NCBI GenBank assembly: GCA_958450325.1
Contig: OY288246.1
Location: forward strand, 37,876,544-37,940,543
DNA length: 64,000 nt
Direction of reading: 5' to 3'
Source: Agrostemma githago
Taxonomy: Eukaryota; Streptophyta; Magnoliopsida; Caryophyllales; Caryophyllaceae
Part shown: positions 31,047 to 43,260 of the stretch, one piece after another
Layout: every line of letters starts with the position of its first letter
How positions within the stretch are numbered: position 1 is the stretch's first letter
Position numbers and translations under genes: made by a program
The notes under the pieces: generated by a model
The model's database searches: none
Seen by the model: the letters and a program-made list of their open reading frames with translations, nothing else
What the model was told of the DNA's origin: nothing

Positions 31047-31058
31047 GCTCTGATACCA
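31047..31058 (-). other. Primer binding site, element E
   Basis: GCTCTGATACCA, four bases from the 5' LTR that starts at 31063. Confidence 0.92.
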
Positions 31059-31062
31059 CTAA

Positions 31063-31925
31063 TGATGTGAGTTGATATGAACTTTGAAACAAGAATATGA
31101 AGTAGGATTAGTATTCTGAAATGGAACGTAAACAAGTGACCAAAACAGAATGAAAGGATAGTTTTAAGGATGAATAAACCGTAACCAAGGATAGTATGCT
31201 AGGTGAAGTAGACCTATACTCCAACAAAGCGGTTGCTAGATCAAACACTCGATTGAAATAGCGAGTTTAGAGCTTGTAACGCGACTTACTCTAGACTTTG
31301 TCTTGTAAACAACAAGGACGAAAAGAAAGCTTAGCTTTACTCAGGTTTTTGATATGCAAATTGGATATCTTATTCCTTCAAAATGACCGGCTATTTATAG
31401 CCTACAAGAGCCCTTAAACCGGTTGGTTTAGGGTGACAAAAACAAGGCTAAAACTATGTGAACATGGAGCTAATTACAAAGTAGGGAGCTAATAACAAAG
31501 TGGTGTAAACTAGGAGCTAATAACAATGCTAAGTGAAGAGTAATCAGCCGTGGTCCTCTTGTGTGAACATGGAGATGAAAACAAAGCTTGAGTAGGAGTA
31601 ATGAGGCGCGGCAAAGATGTGAACATGGAGCCAAAAACAAGGCTAACAAAGAAGCCTTCAAACGTGCACACCATAAGGACACAATCAGCCTCATAACTTC
31701 AGTACTCTTCCCATGTTTGATTGGGTGTGAAGCCAGGTTATTGTCTTCAATTAACCGTGATTACTTGCTTCTTTATTCAGCTCAAACTTGAGCTAGCTCC
31801 ATTATTAAAGATGACCCCTTATTAGTGCTAATGTAGCTGGACTAAGTTTATGTAGGAGCTAGTATTCTTTCATTGAGCTCTTTAGTACTTCCTTACTCGG
31901 ATTAGTAGCTTTTTGATTCGGATCA
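31063..31925 (-). repeat. 5' LTR of element E
   Basis: 863 bp, bordered by TSD TTTTG at 31926-31930. TATA region GGCTATTTATAGCC near 31389-31402. Confidence 0.93.
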
Positions 31926-31930
31926 TTTTG

Positions 31931-33219
31931 AGTCTTGTTCACAAGGCCTCTTAACAACGTCCCCAAAGTGCGATTGGTAACTTCGGTTTGTCCATCTGTT
32001 TGTGGATGTTGAGAAGTGCTAAATAAGAGCTTGGTTCCCACCTTCCTCCATAGAGTGTTCCAAAAATAACTAAGGAACTTTGAATCACGATCAGAGACAA
32101 TGGACTTGGGTACTCCATGGAGACGTACCACTTCTTTGAAGTACAAGTCAGCTACATTGCTAGCATCATCCGTTTTGTGGCAAGCAATGAAGTGAGCCAT
32201 CTTTGAAAACCGATCTACCACCACCATGATAGCATCCTTTCCCCTAGCGGTTCTTGGTAAGGCCACAATGAAATCCATGGACACATCTTCCCATGGTCTA
32301 TTAGGAGTGGGTAAGGGCATGTAGGCTCCGGGTTTGAAAGAACTTTTGGCAAATTGGCAAGTCACACACTTGCTTACTACATGCTGGACACTCCCTTGCA
32401 TCTTGGGCCAAAAGAAGTGCTCCTTTAAGACCTCCAAGGTTCTTGTGATGCCAAAATGACCCGCTAATCCTCCCCCATGAGCTTCCCTAACCAGCAATTC
32501 TCTAATGGGATGCTTGGGTACACAAAGGCGGTTTCCTTTGAAAAGAAATCCCTCCTGCAAAACAAACTCATCAAAAGCTCCCTCCTTGCATTTGGCGAAA
32601 GTTTCACCAAAATCAGCATCATTGTTGTAGTAATCTTTTAGAGTTTCAAATCCGAGCAACCTCACATCCAAAGTAGATAGTAGAGTGTAGCGGCGGGATA
32701 GTGCATCAGCTACCACGTTACTTTTACCATCTTTGTATTTTGAAGAGAAATGGAAGGATTGCAAGAATTCCACCCACTTGGCATGCCTTGGACTTAACTT
32801 TTGTTGGCCATTGATGTACTTTAGGGACTCATGATCTGAATGGAGAATAAAATGGTTAGTACGAAGATAATGACTCCAATGATCAAGAGCTCTTACTATT
32901 GCATAGAACTCCTTGTCGTAGGTCCAATAGTTCAGCCTTGTTCCATTGAGTTTCTCTGAAAAGTAGGCAATGGGACGCCTATTTTGCAGAAGAACAGCAC
33001 CAATTCCTACTCCACTAGCGTCACATTCCACCTCAAATGGTTGAGAGAAATCAGGAAGGGCTAGGATAGGAGCGGAACACAACTTCTCCTTGATGGTTTC
33101 AAAAGCTTCTTGGGCAGCTTTGGACCAAACAAACGCGCCTTTCTTCAAGCATTCGGTGATAGGACTTGTGATAGTGCTAAAGTCTTTAATGAACCTCCTG
33201 TAAAAGGAAGCCAAACCAT
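31931..33219 (-). pseudogene. Element D RNase H and integrase N-terminal/core
   Basis: The open minus frame from 33214 encodes the end of the RT connection (ASFYRRFIKDFSTITSP), RNase H (ECDASGVGIG, LHSDHESLK, VVADALSRR), the integrase zinc domain (LAGHFGITRTLEVL, CVTCQFAKSSF) and catalytic core (SMDFIVALP, VVDRFSKMAHFIACHK, IVSDRDSKF, TDGQTEVTNRTLG). All three integrase acidic residues are visible. It ends where element E inserted, and the tail is at 27426-27948. The 5' side is cut at 33219-33224 by the duplication junction inside the codons for RSFHGLA. Confidence 0.88.
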
Positions 33220-33264
33220 GGATTTGTTTCTTTTGCCTCGATTTTCTTTAAAGCTTTCATTAAA

Positions 33265-35111
33265 TTCTCGATTTTCTTAATTCAGTTACTCAATTTCGAC
33301 CTATTGCGTGCTGTAATATGATCTACAAGGTGATTTCTAAAATCCTTTGTAATAGGCTCTCTCGTATTCTCCCTGACATTATTCATGACTCTCAGAGCGC
33401 ATTTGTACAAGGGAGATCTATTCTGGAGAATGTTTTAATTTGCCAAGATTTGGTACATATGTACTCTCGGAAGCATGTTTCTCCAAGATGCCTATTTAAG
33501 CTGGACCTGCAAAAAGCTTATGACACAGTTGAGTGGAGTTTTGTGGAAGGAATGCTTATTGCTTTAGAGTTCCCGAGTCAGATAATTAACCTGATAATGC
33601 AATGCATTTCTACCCCGAGCTATACACTGATCCTCAATGGGTGCTCCTTTGGTTATTTTCCTGGGAAGAGGGGGCTTCGGCAGGGAGACCCGATCTCTCC
33701 TCTTCTCTTTACCATCTGCATGGACTATCTGAGTCGTACGATTGCTTATGCTACTTATAGATGGTCGTTCTCCTATCACCCTAAGTGCAAACGGATTAAA
33801 TTGACCTATCTAATGTTTGCAGATGATTTTCTCCTCTTTTGTAAAGGAGATGCAGCCTCGACTATGCTTCTTTTCAGAGCCAATTCTACTTTCTCCAAAA
33901 CATCTGGACTTCGTATGAATAAAGCTAAGTCGGAAGACTATTATAATGGGGTTCCTGATAGCTAGACTTGTATAATGTGACATGTATCAAGGAAGGGAGG
34001 ATGCCATTTAGCTATTTGGGAGTGCCTATTCAGGCTGGCAAGATAAGTAGACAGCAATGCTTGATTTTGTCAGAGAAAATCCTCAAGCGGATCCGAAATT
34101 TAGGCGCTAAAAAGCTCTCCTATGCTGGGAGAGTTACCCTCATAACTTCGGTTCTCAATTCTCTTCATAATTACTGGGCTACTATGTTTATTATCCCGAA
34201 ACATACTATTAGGAGAATTGAGGCAATTTGTAGGAACATTCTTTGGGATGGATCGGGCGATTATAGGGAAGTTTCTCTCATTGCCTGGAGGTTACTATGA
34301 GTAAAGAGGCTGGCGGATTGGGAGTAAAGAAGGCGTCAGTTTGGAACATTGCGGCTGTAGGAAATATTGTTAATTGGATTTATACGCAGCGTGATGGCCT
34401 TTGGTTGAAGTGAATTAATTCAGTATATTTGATGAACCATGAATGGCATACTTACCAGCCTCCTAAGGATTGCCCTTGGACCTGGAAAGCTATATGTCGC
34501 GTTAAAGAGAAGATTAAGAGTGGCTTCGATAATGGCATTTGGAAACATAGCCCTGCAGGCTATTCTATAAAAGAAGGTATAAATGGCTTCATCCTGATGA
34601 TTCCCCACCTCCTTGGACTGAATTTGTATGGAATCAATGGAATGTCCCTAAACACAGTTACATTTGTTGGATTATTATGCATGATGGCCTGAATACGAAG
34701 ACAAAGCTGCAGAGCCTGGGATGCATTGAAGACGATCTCCGCTGTTTATGCTTACAACACGCTGAAACTGCTCCTCATTTATTCTTTGATTGCAGCTATA
34801 GCAGACGGGTTATGCAGGAGGTGACAAACCAGGCGGGTATCTCTTTGCAGTCTCAGCATATCCGTGATGCTCATACTGATTCCCTGCACAGTAAACTTCA
34901 CGCGGGTCTCCTAGCAGCCTGCTATTACATGATTTGGAATCAACGAAATAAGGCGTTGTATGAAGGAATGGTCTATCACCCTGCTATTCTTGCTGCCAGA
35001 ATTGTTGCGGATGCAAGGGGTAGAATTAAAATCAAGCCTAAGGACTCGGTTACCTGTGACGACATTAGATATCTCAGGAATATTGGTTATAATTGTTGGT
35101 TCGTCTAGGCC
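33265..35111 (+). pseudogene. LINE ORF2 3' part, duplicated copy
   Basis: Equivalent to 24490-26330, with the same frame breaks: RT frame 33318-33965 with FADD, thumb 33968-34300, C-terminal pieces 34429-34692 and 34677-35108. The copies differ by single bases only, for example MIYKVIS here versus MIYRVIS in copy 1. Confidence 0.87.
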
Positions 35112-35204
35112 TCATATATGTCTAGTTTGTTTCTTATACCTTGAGTCTGTGCATATGTTTGTAACTCCATTTATTTGATGAATGAATTTATCTCACATTT
35201 CACC

Positions 35205-35219
35205 AAAAAAAAAAAAAAA
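35205..35219 (+). other. LINE poly(A) tail, duplicated copy
   Basis: Fifteen A residues, same as 26424-26438. Confidence 0.85.
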
Positions 35220-35458
35220 CTACACTTGTTTTTTTTTGCAAGGAAAAAGTTGGAGACTATCCTTGGTGCTTGCTCAAGTATTTTTCTAGGCTCACTGAAG
35301 TCTTTCAGAACTGGGAGCAACATGAAACTCTAAGTTTTAAAGTGGGAATTTTCTTAACCCTACTTTATGATAAAACACCATGGGCATTAAACACAAGGGA
35401 GCTGAAACAAGGATTTGAAACCCCATAGTTTATATTGCTTTTGAACCCGGGGTGTTTG

Positions 35459-36206
35459 TGATGTGAGTTAATATGAACTTTGAAACAAGAACGTGAAGAA
35501 TGATTAGTATTCTGAAATGAACGTAAACAAAGTAACCAAAACAGATGGTAAGGATAGTTTGAGGATGAATAAACCGTAACCAAGGGATAGTATGCTTAGT
35601 GAAGTAGACCTATACTCCAACAAAGCGGGTGCTAAATCAAACACGCGATTGAAGTAGCGAGTTTAGAGCTTGTAACGCGACTAACTCTAGACTTTGTCTT
35701 GTAAACAACAAGGACGTAAAAGAAAGCTTAGCTTTACTCAGTTTTGTAATGTCAATATTGGATGTTTTATTCATTCAAGTAGATGGCTATATATAGCCTA
35801 CAAAAGACCCTTAAAACCGGCTGGTCAAGGGTGACAAAAACAAAGTACAATGGTGACAAAAACAAAGCTACATGGTGACAAAAACAAAGCTTAAACCTAT
35901 GTGAACTAGGAGATAAAAACAAAGCTTGTCAAGGAACATGTGGACGCGGCACCATGTGAACTAGGAGCCAAAAACAAAGCTTGAGGACGTGCACACTATG
36001 TGAACATAGCCATGGTGTGAACCCAAGTTAATGCCTTCATAAGGCCTTGACTTATTTGCTCCTTTATTCCTTCATACACGAGATAGCTCACCATTTGAAG
36101 TAGGCACACTACTAAGCTAGTAGGAGGTGCTAATGTGGCTTGACTTGGTCCATTAGGAGCTAGTGTTACTTCATTGAATTCTTTGGTATCTCCTTCATTC
36201 GGATCA
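35459..36206 (-). repeat. Solo-type LTR of the element D family, flanked by GTTTG on both sides
   Basis: 748 bp with GTTTG at 35454-35458 and 36207-36211. It sits at the same target site as element D in the duplicated LINE context, so it is either the other end of the same insertion or the product of LTR-LTR recombination of a second copy. Confidence 0.9.
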
Positions 36207-36211
36207 GTTTG

Positions 36212-37714
36212 CAACAGGAGTTGAGGCATGAGTATGTCACTTTTTTCAATAGCATTACCAATTTCATGAATCAAGGATTTGGTCAACTTGCTTGCATAAG
36301 CTATACTCAATGGAAATGAGTGGTTTTTATGTCCTTGGAAAGCTTATGAACTCATCTAATTAATGAGTTTGGAATCATGTTACTGTCACTCCTAAATTGC
36401 GAGTTATAAGGCCTGCAAACAACCTTGCAGATGAATGCAATAGCAGGAGCAGTTCTGACCAGTCATCACAAATGTGTGCACCATTTGAAACTCGTGAATA
36501 TTTTTAGGTGATTACGTTTGGGTTTGATACCTAACCTTATTACCTTCAAAATTATATAAAGAACGTAGCTTAATTCCAAGGGAGTTGAAAGTTATGGGCC
36601 CTGCAAATAGTTGCTCCCAGTGAATGCAATTGTACAAGTCTTTCCTGACCTGAACTTACTCTAGGCAACATAACTTAAGATCCAGGCATTATTTCTTTAA
36701 ATTCCAATTGGAGGAGAAAGCTAACTCATTTATATTTCATTTGGTACCTGAATGAAGTCCTAACTCATCCTAAGGAGAAAGTTATGCACGCTACAATATA
36801 AGATTGATTTTTGACTACTCTGCTGAACAACCATTCAGACCTGTGGACACTTAAAAATTTTGAACTCAAGATTTACACAACAATTGAGGGTGATTATTTT
36901 TGCATACGAAAGATAACATCCTTATGTTCAAAATGAGCTATCATGGAACTTTATATTCATCCTAAGCAATAAGTTGTGCATGAAACAGTGAAGCCTTTTC
37001 TTGAATGCAATGGAAATGTTCTGTTTTGTACTTGTTTGTAGTTTGGGTGTTCCTGATTAATTTTGGTGCCTTAAATTGCACGTCCAAGGATTGGATTTGA
37101 TCCTTATTTAATTATAAGGGTGTGAACAACGTGAATCACCAAAAGGAGAGCTTCTAAGTCCAATAAAACAACCCACAAGTTGCTGAAAACAAAGAGGGAC
37201 CATTGAAAGCGACAACTTGTTTTCTGTTGTGCACCTTTTCTCACCTTTACTGAATGCGACTGCAAGGGGCGTCTTTGAGCCAAGAAACAAGACAAAGTAG
37301 CAACTCCTCCTTGTCTCAAGAAGCATGGAAGATCCTTAAATGCATTTTGCCTTATCCTTTTGTCAAGAACAGCAAGAGTAGCCTTGAACCTTGAAGTATG
37401 CCCATATTTCAGAAAGTCAAGGTTTTCCTCTTTTGGGGCAGGCAACCTAAGCATGAGCTAAGGAACTTTTGGGTGTTTCTTTCAAAACCAAGAGCAGCTG
37501 AAATTACAAGTTAAATGGCCATTTAATGCCGCGAGCCAATTCATCATAAAAAAACAGGATGCAGCAGCTTACACAAGCCAGCGAAGTCTGAAGACACCAC
37601 CTTACTTTTTCAACTTTGGTTTAATGCATTTCATTTGTTCACCAGTTTTAATCTCAACCCTTAGATGTAATATTTTGAACTTGAGCTGAAATATGTTGAG
37701 GCCTATATAAGAAC
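36212..37714. other. Non-coding flank, probably part of another LTR retrotransposon
   Basis: The first about 105 bases continue the coding-like stretch seen at 26463-26677. The rest has no recognisable domain. Phrases such as GTTATGCACGC and AGTGAATGCAA recur in loosely similar copies, and a TATA-like GCCTATATAAGAAC lies at its right end just where copia element G inserted (TSD AGAAC). The context TATATAAGAACCTTAACC, restored across G, looks like an LTR promoter in plus orientation. The minus frame at 37104-37454 (116 codons) shows no known motif and I do not call it a gene. Confidence 0.4.
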
Positions 37715-37968
37715 TGTCGAATCCAATAAGCTTGAGCTACTTCATCAATGGAGGTCAAGCATGCTTTCACACATCAGCAGTAAATAGAAGATGTGTAGTA
37801 GTATTGATATTTTTTTTGATGAATTAAATTACAATGAATGTGTGTTTCTTCTTATTTATACACAAAATAGTAACAAACTTTTAGTAACAAACTAACTAAC
37901 TTGCCACATCAGCAATCCGTGTGATAATCAATGATTGGCTGACAACAACTGTTGGTATTATCACAATA
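37715..37968 (-). repeat. 3' LTR of copia element G
   Basis: 254 bp, next to the purine tract; a near-identical copy lies at 58194-58446. Confidence 0.92.
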
Positions 37969-37976
37969 CCCCCTCC

Positions 37977-38841
37977 TCAAGGAGGACTTGGAGCAGAATC
38001 GACCAGTCCGAGCTTGACAATGAAAGGACTATGATCCGTATACCCCAACGCATTGGTTAAAACATCAGCAACCTGTTGGTTAGAGGAAACATGAGAAGTA
38101 GCAATCAAACCATCTTGTATTTGCTCTCTAATGTAATGACAGTCGACTTTGATGTGTTTGGTACGTTCATGAAAAATTGGATTTTCAGCAATGTGTTGAG
38201 CGGCTTTATTATCACAATATAAAGTGATGGGAAGAGGCACGAAAATCTGCATTTCTTTAAGCAGCTCATTCAACCATACAATCTCGCTTGAAGTTTGACT
38301 CATGCTGCGGTATTCCGACTCTGTACTGGATTTGGAAACTGTAGGTTGTTTCTTGGTTTTCCAAGAAATCAGGGATTGTCCCAGAAAAACACAATAACCA
38401 GTCACTGATCTTGCAGAAAAGGCACAAGTGGCGTGATCAGCATCACAATAACTAGAGAGAACAAGTTGAGATGCAGCAGGATAAAAGAGTCCTAAGTTTA
38501 TAGAACCCTTGAGATATCTTATGATGTGGAGAGCAGCCTGAAGATGTGGAAACCGGGGTGCAGCTAAAAACTGACTGAGGTGCTGTACACCATATGAGAT
38601 ATCGGGTCGAGTCAGATTGAGATAAAGAAGACGCCCAACCAGCCTCTTATAAACTTCAGGACATGCCAGAAGATCACCATCATCAGTTGACAGCTTTAAA
38701 CCAGTAGGTAACGGACAGTTAGCTGGTATACAGTCCTCCATATGAGAATCTCTGAGTATATCAGTGATATACTTGCGCTGATTGAGGAAAATACCTCTCA
38801 TGGACCGTGCAACCTCGATTCCCAGAAAATAACGTAACTGG
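37977..38841 (-). pseudogene. Copia G, RT end and RNase H
   Basis: Minus frame: YFLGIEVARSMRGIFLNQRK (end of RT), RPDISYGVQHLSQF, then copia RNase H landmarks YCDADHATC, ISWKTKKQPTVSKSSTESEY, LYCDNKAAQHIAENP, FHERTKHIKVDCHYIRE and VADVLT. The catalytic D-E-D residues are visible. It ends SAPSPP just before the PPT. The upstream side is cut by gypsy H at 38841, and RT resumes at 48586. This domain looks undamaged, but the whole polyprotein is broken elsewhere. Confidence 0.9.
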
Positions 38842-39558
38842 TGATCCGAATGAAGATACAACTAAAGAATTCAATGAAGTCACACTAGCTCCTAATGGTC
38901 CTAGTCCAGCCACATTAGCACCTCCTACAAGCCTAGTAGTGTGCCTTCTTCAATCAGTGAGCTAGCTAGTTGTGTGGGTCGAATAAAAGAGCAATTAGTC
39001 AAGGTCTTATGAAGGCATTAACTTGGGTTCACACTCATTCAAGCATGGGGAGTGCACCGGAGTTAAGAGGATGATTGTGGGCTTATTGTGTTCACATAGT
39101 GTGCCGCGTCTGAATGCTCTTCTTTAAGCTTTGTTTTTAGCTCCTAAGCTTTGTTTGTATCACCATTAGAACCTTGTTTGTATCACCCTTGACCAGCCTG
39201 GTTAAGGGACGATTTGTAGGCTATAAATAGCCATCAACTTGATGAATAAGACACACAGTATTCATATCACAAAACTGAGTAAAGCTAAGCTTTCTTTTAC
39301 GTCCTTGTTGCTTACAAGACAAAGTCTAGAGTTAGTCACGTTACAAGCTCTAAACTCGCTACTTCAATCGAGTGTTTGATTTAGCACCCGCTTTGTTGAA
39401 GTATAGGTCTACTTCACTAAGCATACTATCCCTTGGTTACGGTTCTATCATCCTCACAAAACTATCCTTACAATCTGTTTTGTTACTTTGTTTACGTTCA
39501 TTTCAGATTACTATCAACCCTCACGTTTTTGTTTCAAAGTTCATCTTAACTCACATCA
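38842..39558 (+). repeat. 5' LTR of element H
   Basis: 717 bp, TGATCCGAATGAAGATAC to AACTCACATCA. The first about 125 bases match the C-terminal coding region of the family polyprotein. Confidence 0.93.
39219..39232 (+). promoter_or_regulatory. Palindromic TATA region in the 5' LTR of H
   Basis: GGCTATAAATAGCC is a near-perfect 14-base palindrome around a TATA box, about 340 bases before the LTR end. The same motif in GGCTATATATAGCC form occurs in A, C, B, I, J and K at the equivalent place. Inferred core promoter. Confidence 0.6.
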
Positions 39559-39562
39559 TTAG

Positions 39563-39574
39563 TGGTATCAGAGC
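39563..39574 (+). other. Primer binding site, element H
   Basis: TGGTATCAGAGC, four bases inside the LTR, complementary to initiator-Met tRNA. Confidence 0.92.
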
Positions 39575-39599
39575 TTTGGTCTTCCTTTAGACGTAAAGC

Positions 39600-42546
39600 A
39601 TGGCAGGAGTAGTGAACTTTGAAGACCCTAGCTTCTTGGAACACCTAAAGAAGGCGTTGGAGAACTACCAGCCCAAGAATTCTCGTTTCCAAGCAAGGAG
39701 GGAACCGGTGGACAAGATTAAAGTAAACGAACTTCCTGAGTTCAATGGTGGTACTGATCCTGAAGTCTACTTCGAATGGGAGAGAAACATGGAGAAGCTC
39801 TTTGACTTCAAGGACTTGGAGGACGAGGAAAGGTGCAAATATGCAATCCTAAAGCTAAGCAAAGGGGCTTCCCTTTGGTATGAAGGGCTTAAGGTACAAC
39901 GCACCAGGGATGGAAAGGGTAAGATTTCTTCTTGGGAGTCCTTAAAACGTAAGCTACGTAAGAGGTATGTTCCAACTACACATAAGTTATCCTTATACAA
40001 AAAGATTGCTAATCTCGTACAAGGAAAAATGAGTGTTAGTGAATACATTGAAGAGTTTGAGAACTTGGTACTTATGGGGGAAGTAGAAGAAAATGAAGAG
40101 ATAAAAATGGCTAGGTTCTTACGTGGGTTAAATCGTAGTATTGCTAATACGGTTGATTTATGTCCTTATTTTGATTTTGATACGTTATGTGGGTTATGCT
40201 TAAAAATTGAGGCTCAAGGGAAAACTAAGTATGAGAATGAATCTAGTAGGAGTCATACTTGGTCACGAGGTGAGGGGAGTAACAAGACCAATTCCGTTAA
40301 CACTAATCAACCCCTTGTCATTAAGAGTAACCCGACTCAACCCACAAACAAGACACCCACTGAAACTAGTTTGTCCAAAGTACGTTGCTTTAAGTGTCAA
40401 GGCTTTGGTCACTACAAAAATGCGTGTCCTAATAAGAGAGTCGTTACCTTAAGAGAAGTCATGTCTTTTAGAGAGGAGATGTGGGAAGAGGAACAACATA
40501 TAGGGGCTGTGTTTAATGAGGAGGAGGAAGAAGAGGAGGAAGAAAAAGAGGACTATGAACCCCCAACATATGATACTGTTTTGGTACTACGTACACTTCA
40601 TGCCAACCCCATCCCACACAACACCGAGCAAAGGGATCAACTCTTCCACACTAAGTGTCAAGTTAACAACAAATGGTGTAGCTTGATCATTGATGGGGGT
40701 AGTTGCACAAACGTTGCCTCTACTGAAATGGTAACTAAATTAGGCCTAACCACCACTAATCACCCTAGACCATATGCACTACATTGGTTGGACGATGGAA
40801 ACAAAGTAAGGGTCACTAAACAAGTGAGGGTAGGTTTAACCATGGGGTCTTATGTCGATGAAGTTTTGTGTGATGTCATTCCTATGGATGCGTGTCATAT
40901 ACTTTTGGGACGTCCTTGGCAGTTTGATAGGGATTTAGTACACCATGGGAGGAAAAATGAATACGAGTTAAGGGACAAGGGGAAGAAAATCGTTCTAAAA
41001 CCCATGACTCCCCAAGCTGTTAGAGCTATGGCAGCCAACAAAACTAAGAAGCCTAACCTTACCATATTTGCTAGTGAGAGTGAAGTAGAACAGGCTTTAC
41101 AAGGGGGGAAACGTGTCTTTGTCATGGTGGCTAGAGAGGAACCCTTAGTAGTTGAGAATGGGCTTGGAGGAAAGCCATTTGAGGAGTTGTTACACGAGTT
41201 TGAGGATGTCTTCCCTGATGAATTACCAGTTGGTTTACCACCTATTAGAGGTATAGAACACCAAATCGACCTCATTCCAGGAGCAGCCTTACCCAATAAG
41301 GCAGCCTATAGGTGTAATCCAGAGGAGACCAAGGAATTGCAAAGACAAATTGATGAGTTAATGAGTCGAGGTTATGTGCGTGAAAGCCTTAGTCCTTGTG
41401 CTGTTCCGGTCCTCTTAGTACCTAAGAAGGATGGAACTTGGAGAATGTGTGTGGATAGTAGAGCCGTTAACAACATTACCATCAAATATAGATTTCATAT
41501 TCCAAGGTTGGATGATATGTTGGACGAGCTTCATGGGGCTGTGATCTTCTCCAAAATTGATTTAAGAAGTGGGTATCATCAAATCAGAATGAGAGAAGGG
41601 GATGAGTGGAAGACAGCTTTCAAGACCAAGCATGGGCTCTATGAGTGGACGGTCATGCCATTTGGCCTCACCAACGCTCCAAGCACATTCATGAGGCTAA
41701 TGAACGAAATACTCAAGGCCTACTTAGGTCGCTTTATTGTGGTTTACTTGGATGATATTCTTGTGTATAGCAGGTCTTTGGAGGAGCATATGGAGCACTT
41801 AAGGCTACTATTTACAACACTTCGCAAGCAACAACTCTTTGGCAAGAAGGAGAAGTGTGCTTTCTTTGTGGAAAGTGTAGTGTTCCTTCGCTACGTAGTG
41901 TCCAAAGATGGAGTGTCCGTTGATCAAACCAAAGTGGAATCCATCCGTACTTGGCCAATTTCTTCCACCATTACAGAAGTAAGATCATTCCATGGTTTGG
42001 CTTCCTTTAACAGAAGGTTCATTAAGGACTTTAGTACTATCACAAGCCCTATCACCGAATGTTTGAAGAAAGGTGCGTTTGTTTGGTCCAAAGCTGCCCA
42101 AGAAGCTTTTGAAGCCATCAAGGAGAAGTTGTGTTCCGCTCCTATTCTAGCTCTTCCTGATTTCTCTCAACCATTTGAGGTTGAATGTGACGCTAGTGAA
42201 GTAGGAATTGGTGTTGTTCTCGTGCAAAATAGGCGCCCCATTGCCTACTTTTCAGAGAAACTCAATGGAGCAAGGCTAAACTATTGCACCTACGACAAGG
42301 AATTCTATGCCATAGTAAGAGCTCTTGATCATTGGAGTCATTATCTTCGTACTAACCACTTTATTCTTCATTCAGATCATGAGTCCCTAAAGTACATCAA
42401 TGGCCAACAAAAGCTAAGTCCAAGGCATGCCAAGTGGGTGGAATTCTTGCAATCCTTTCACTTCTCTTCAAAGTACAAAGATGGTAAAAGTAACGTGGTG
42501 GCTGATGCACTATCCCGCCGCTACACTCTATTATCTACTTTGGACG
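39600..42546 (+). pseudogene. Element H Gag-protease-RT-RNase H
   Basis: The start MAGVVNFEDPSFLEHLKK lies only 25 bases after the PBS. Gag about residues 40-205; CCHC knuckle about 263-276; protease LIIDGGSC with Asp about 365; RT about 540-790 with FSKIDLRSGYHQIR, YEWTVMPFGLTNAPSTF and catalytic YLDD at 716-719; RNase H about 800-975 with ECDAS, LHSDHESLK and NVVADALSRR. The frame is uninterrupted over 982 codons to LSTLDV, where element I inserted (TSD GGACG) and adds a few foreign codons. All domains look catalytically intact, with single replacements (VFLRYVVS and ASFNRRF for the usual Gly and Tyr). The integrase continues at 46605. Confidence 0.92.
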
Positions 42547-43260
42547 TGATCCGAATGAAGAAGCTACTAAAGAGTTCAATGAAGTAACACTAGCTCCAAA
42601 TGGTCCTAGTCCAGCCACTAGCACCTCCTACAAGCCTAGTAGTGTGCCTTCTTCAATCAATTAGCTAGCTCGTGTGTGGGTCGAATAAAAGAGCAATTAG
42701 TCAAGGTCTTATGAAGGCATTAACTTGGGTTCACACTCATTCATGCATGGGGAGTGCACCGGAGTTAAGAGGATGATTGTGGGCTGATTGTGTTCACATA
42801 GTGTGCCGCGTCTGAATGCTCTTCTTTAAGCTTTGTTTTTAGCTCCTAAGCCTTGTTTGTATCACCATTTTGCTTTGTTTGTATCACCCTTGACCAACCT
42901 GGTTTAGGGACGTTTTTGTAGGCTATATATAGCCATCAACATTATTGAATAAGACACACAATATTCATATCACAAAACTGAGTAAAGCTAAGCTTTCTTT
43001 TACGTCCTTGTTGCTTACAAGACAAAGTCTAGAGTTAGTCGCGTTACAAGCTCTAAACTCGCTACTTCAATCGAGTGTTTGATTTAGCACCCGCTTTGTT
43101 GAAGTATAGGTCTACTTCACTAAGCATACTATCCCTTGGTTACGGTTCTATCATCCTCACAAACTATCCTTACAACCTGTTTTGTTACTTTGTTTACGTT
43201 CATTTCAGATTACTATCAACCCTCACGTTTTTGTTTCAAGGTTCATCTTAACTCACATAA
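42547..43260 (+). repeat. 5' LTR of element I
   Basis: 714 bp; palindromic TATA GGCTATATATAGCC near 42919-42932; terminal CA changed to AA. Confidence 0.92.

Larger units (their letters stand above)
27949..31925 (-). mobile_element. Gypsy element E: non-autonomous gag-protease element, complete
   Basis: LTRs 27949-28812 (864 bp) and 31063-31925 (863 bp, one T fewer in a homopolymer) are bordered by TSD TTTTG (27944-27948, 31926-31930). The PBS is at 31047-31058. The internal region is 2250 bp with a single open ORF of 758 codons. It is a sister of element B, uninterrupted, inserted into the integrase of element D. About four LTR differences in all (about 0.5%). Confidence 0.95.
26678..36206 (-). 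mobile_element. Gypsy element D: once full-length, rearranged by a tandem duplication
   Basis: The 3' LTR (26678-27425, 748 bp, preceded by TSD GTTTG) is followed by integrase (27426-27948), nested element E, then more integrase and RNase H (31931-33219). At 33220-33224 the RNase H/RT boundary is joined to a second copy of the LINE and LTR. RT, protease, gag, PBS and the original 5' LTR position are therefore missing from the internal copy. The terminal LTR at 35459-36206 is flanked on both sides by GTTTG, like a solo LTR. Confidence 0.85.
33224..36206 (+). repeat. 2983-bp duplicated segment, copy 2
   Basis: It is the second copy of 24443-27425, with the same content: LTR end, LINE ORF2 3' part, poly(A), flank and gypsy LTR. 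The left junction with element D has only short imperfect homology (GGA/GG), as expected for end joining. Confidence 0.95.

Noticed and set aside
37104..37454. 116-codon minus frame in the unassigned stretch
   Set aside because: No recognisable domain, no splice or neighbour context; likely chance.
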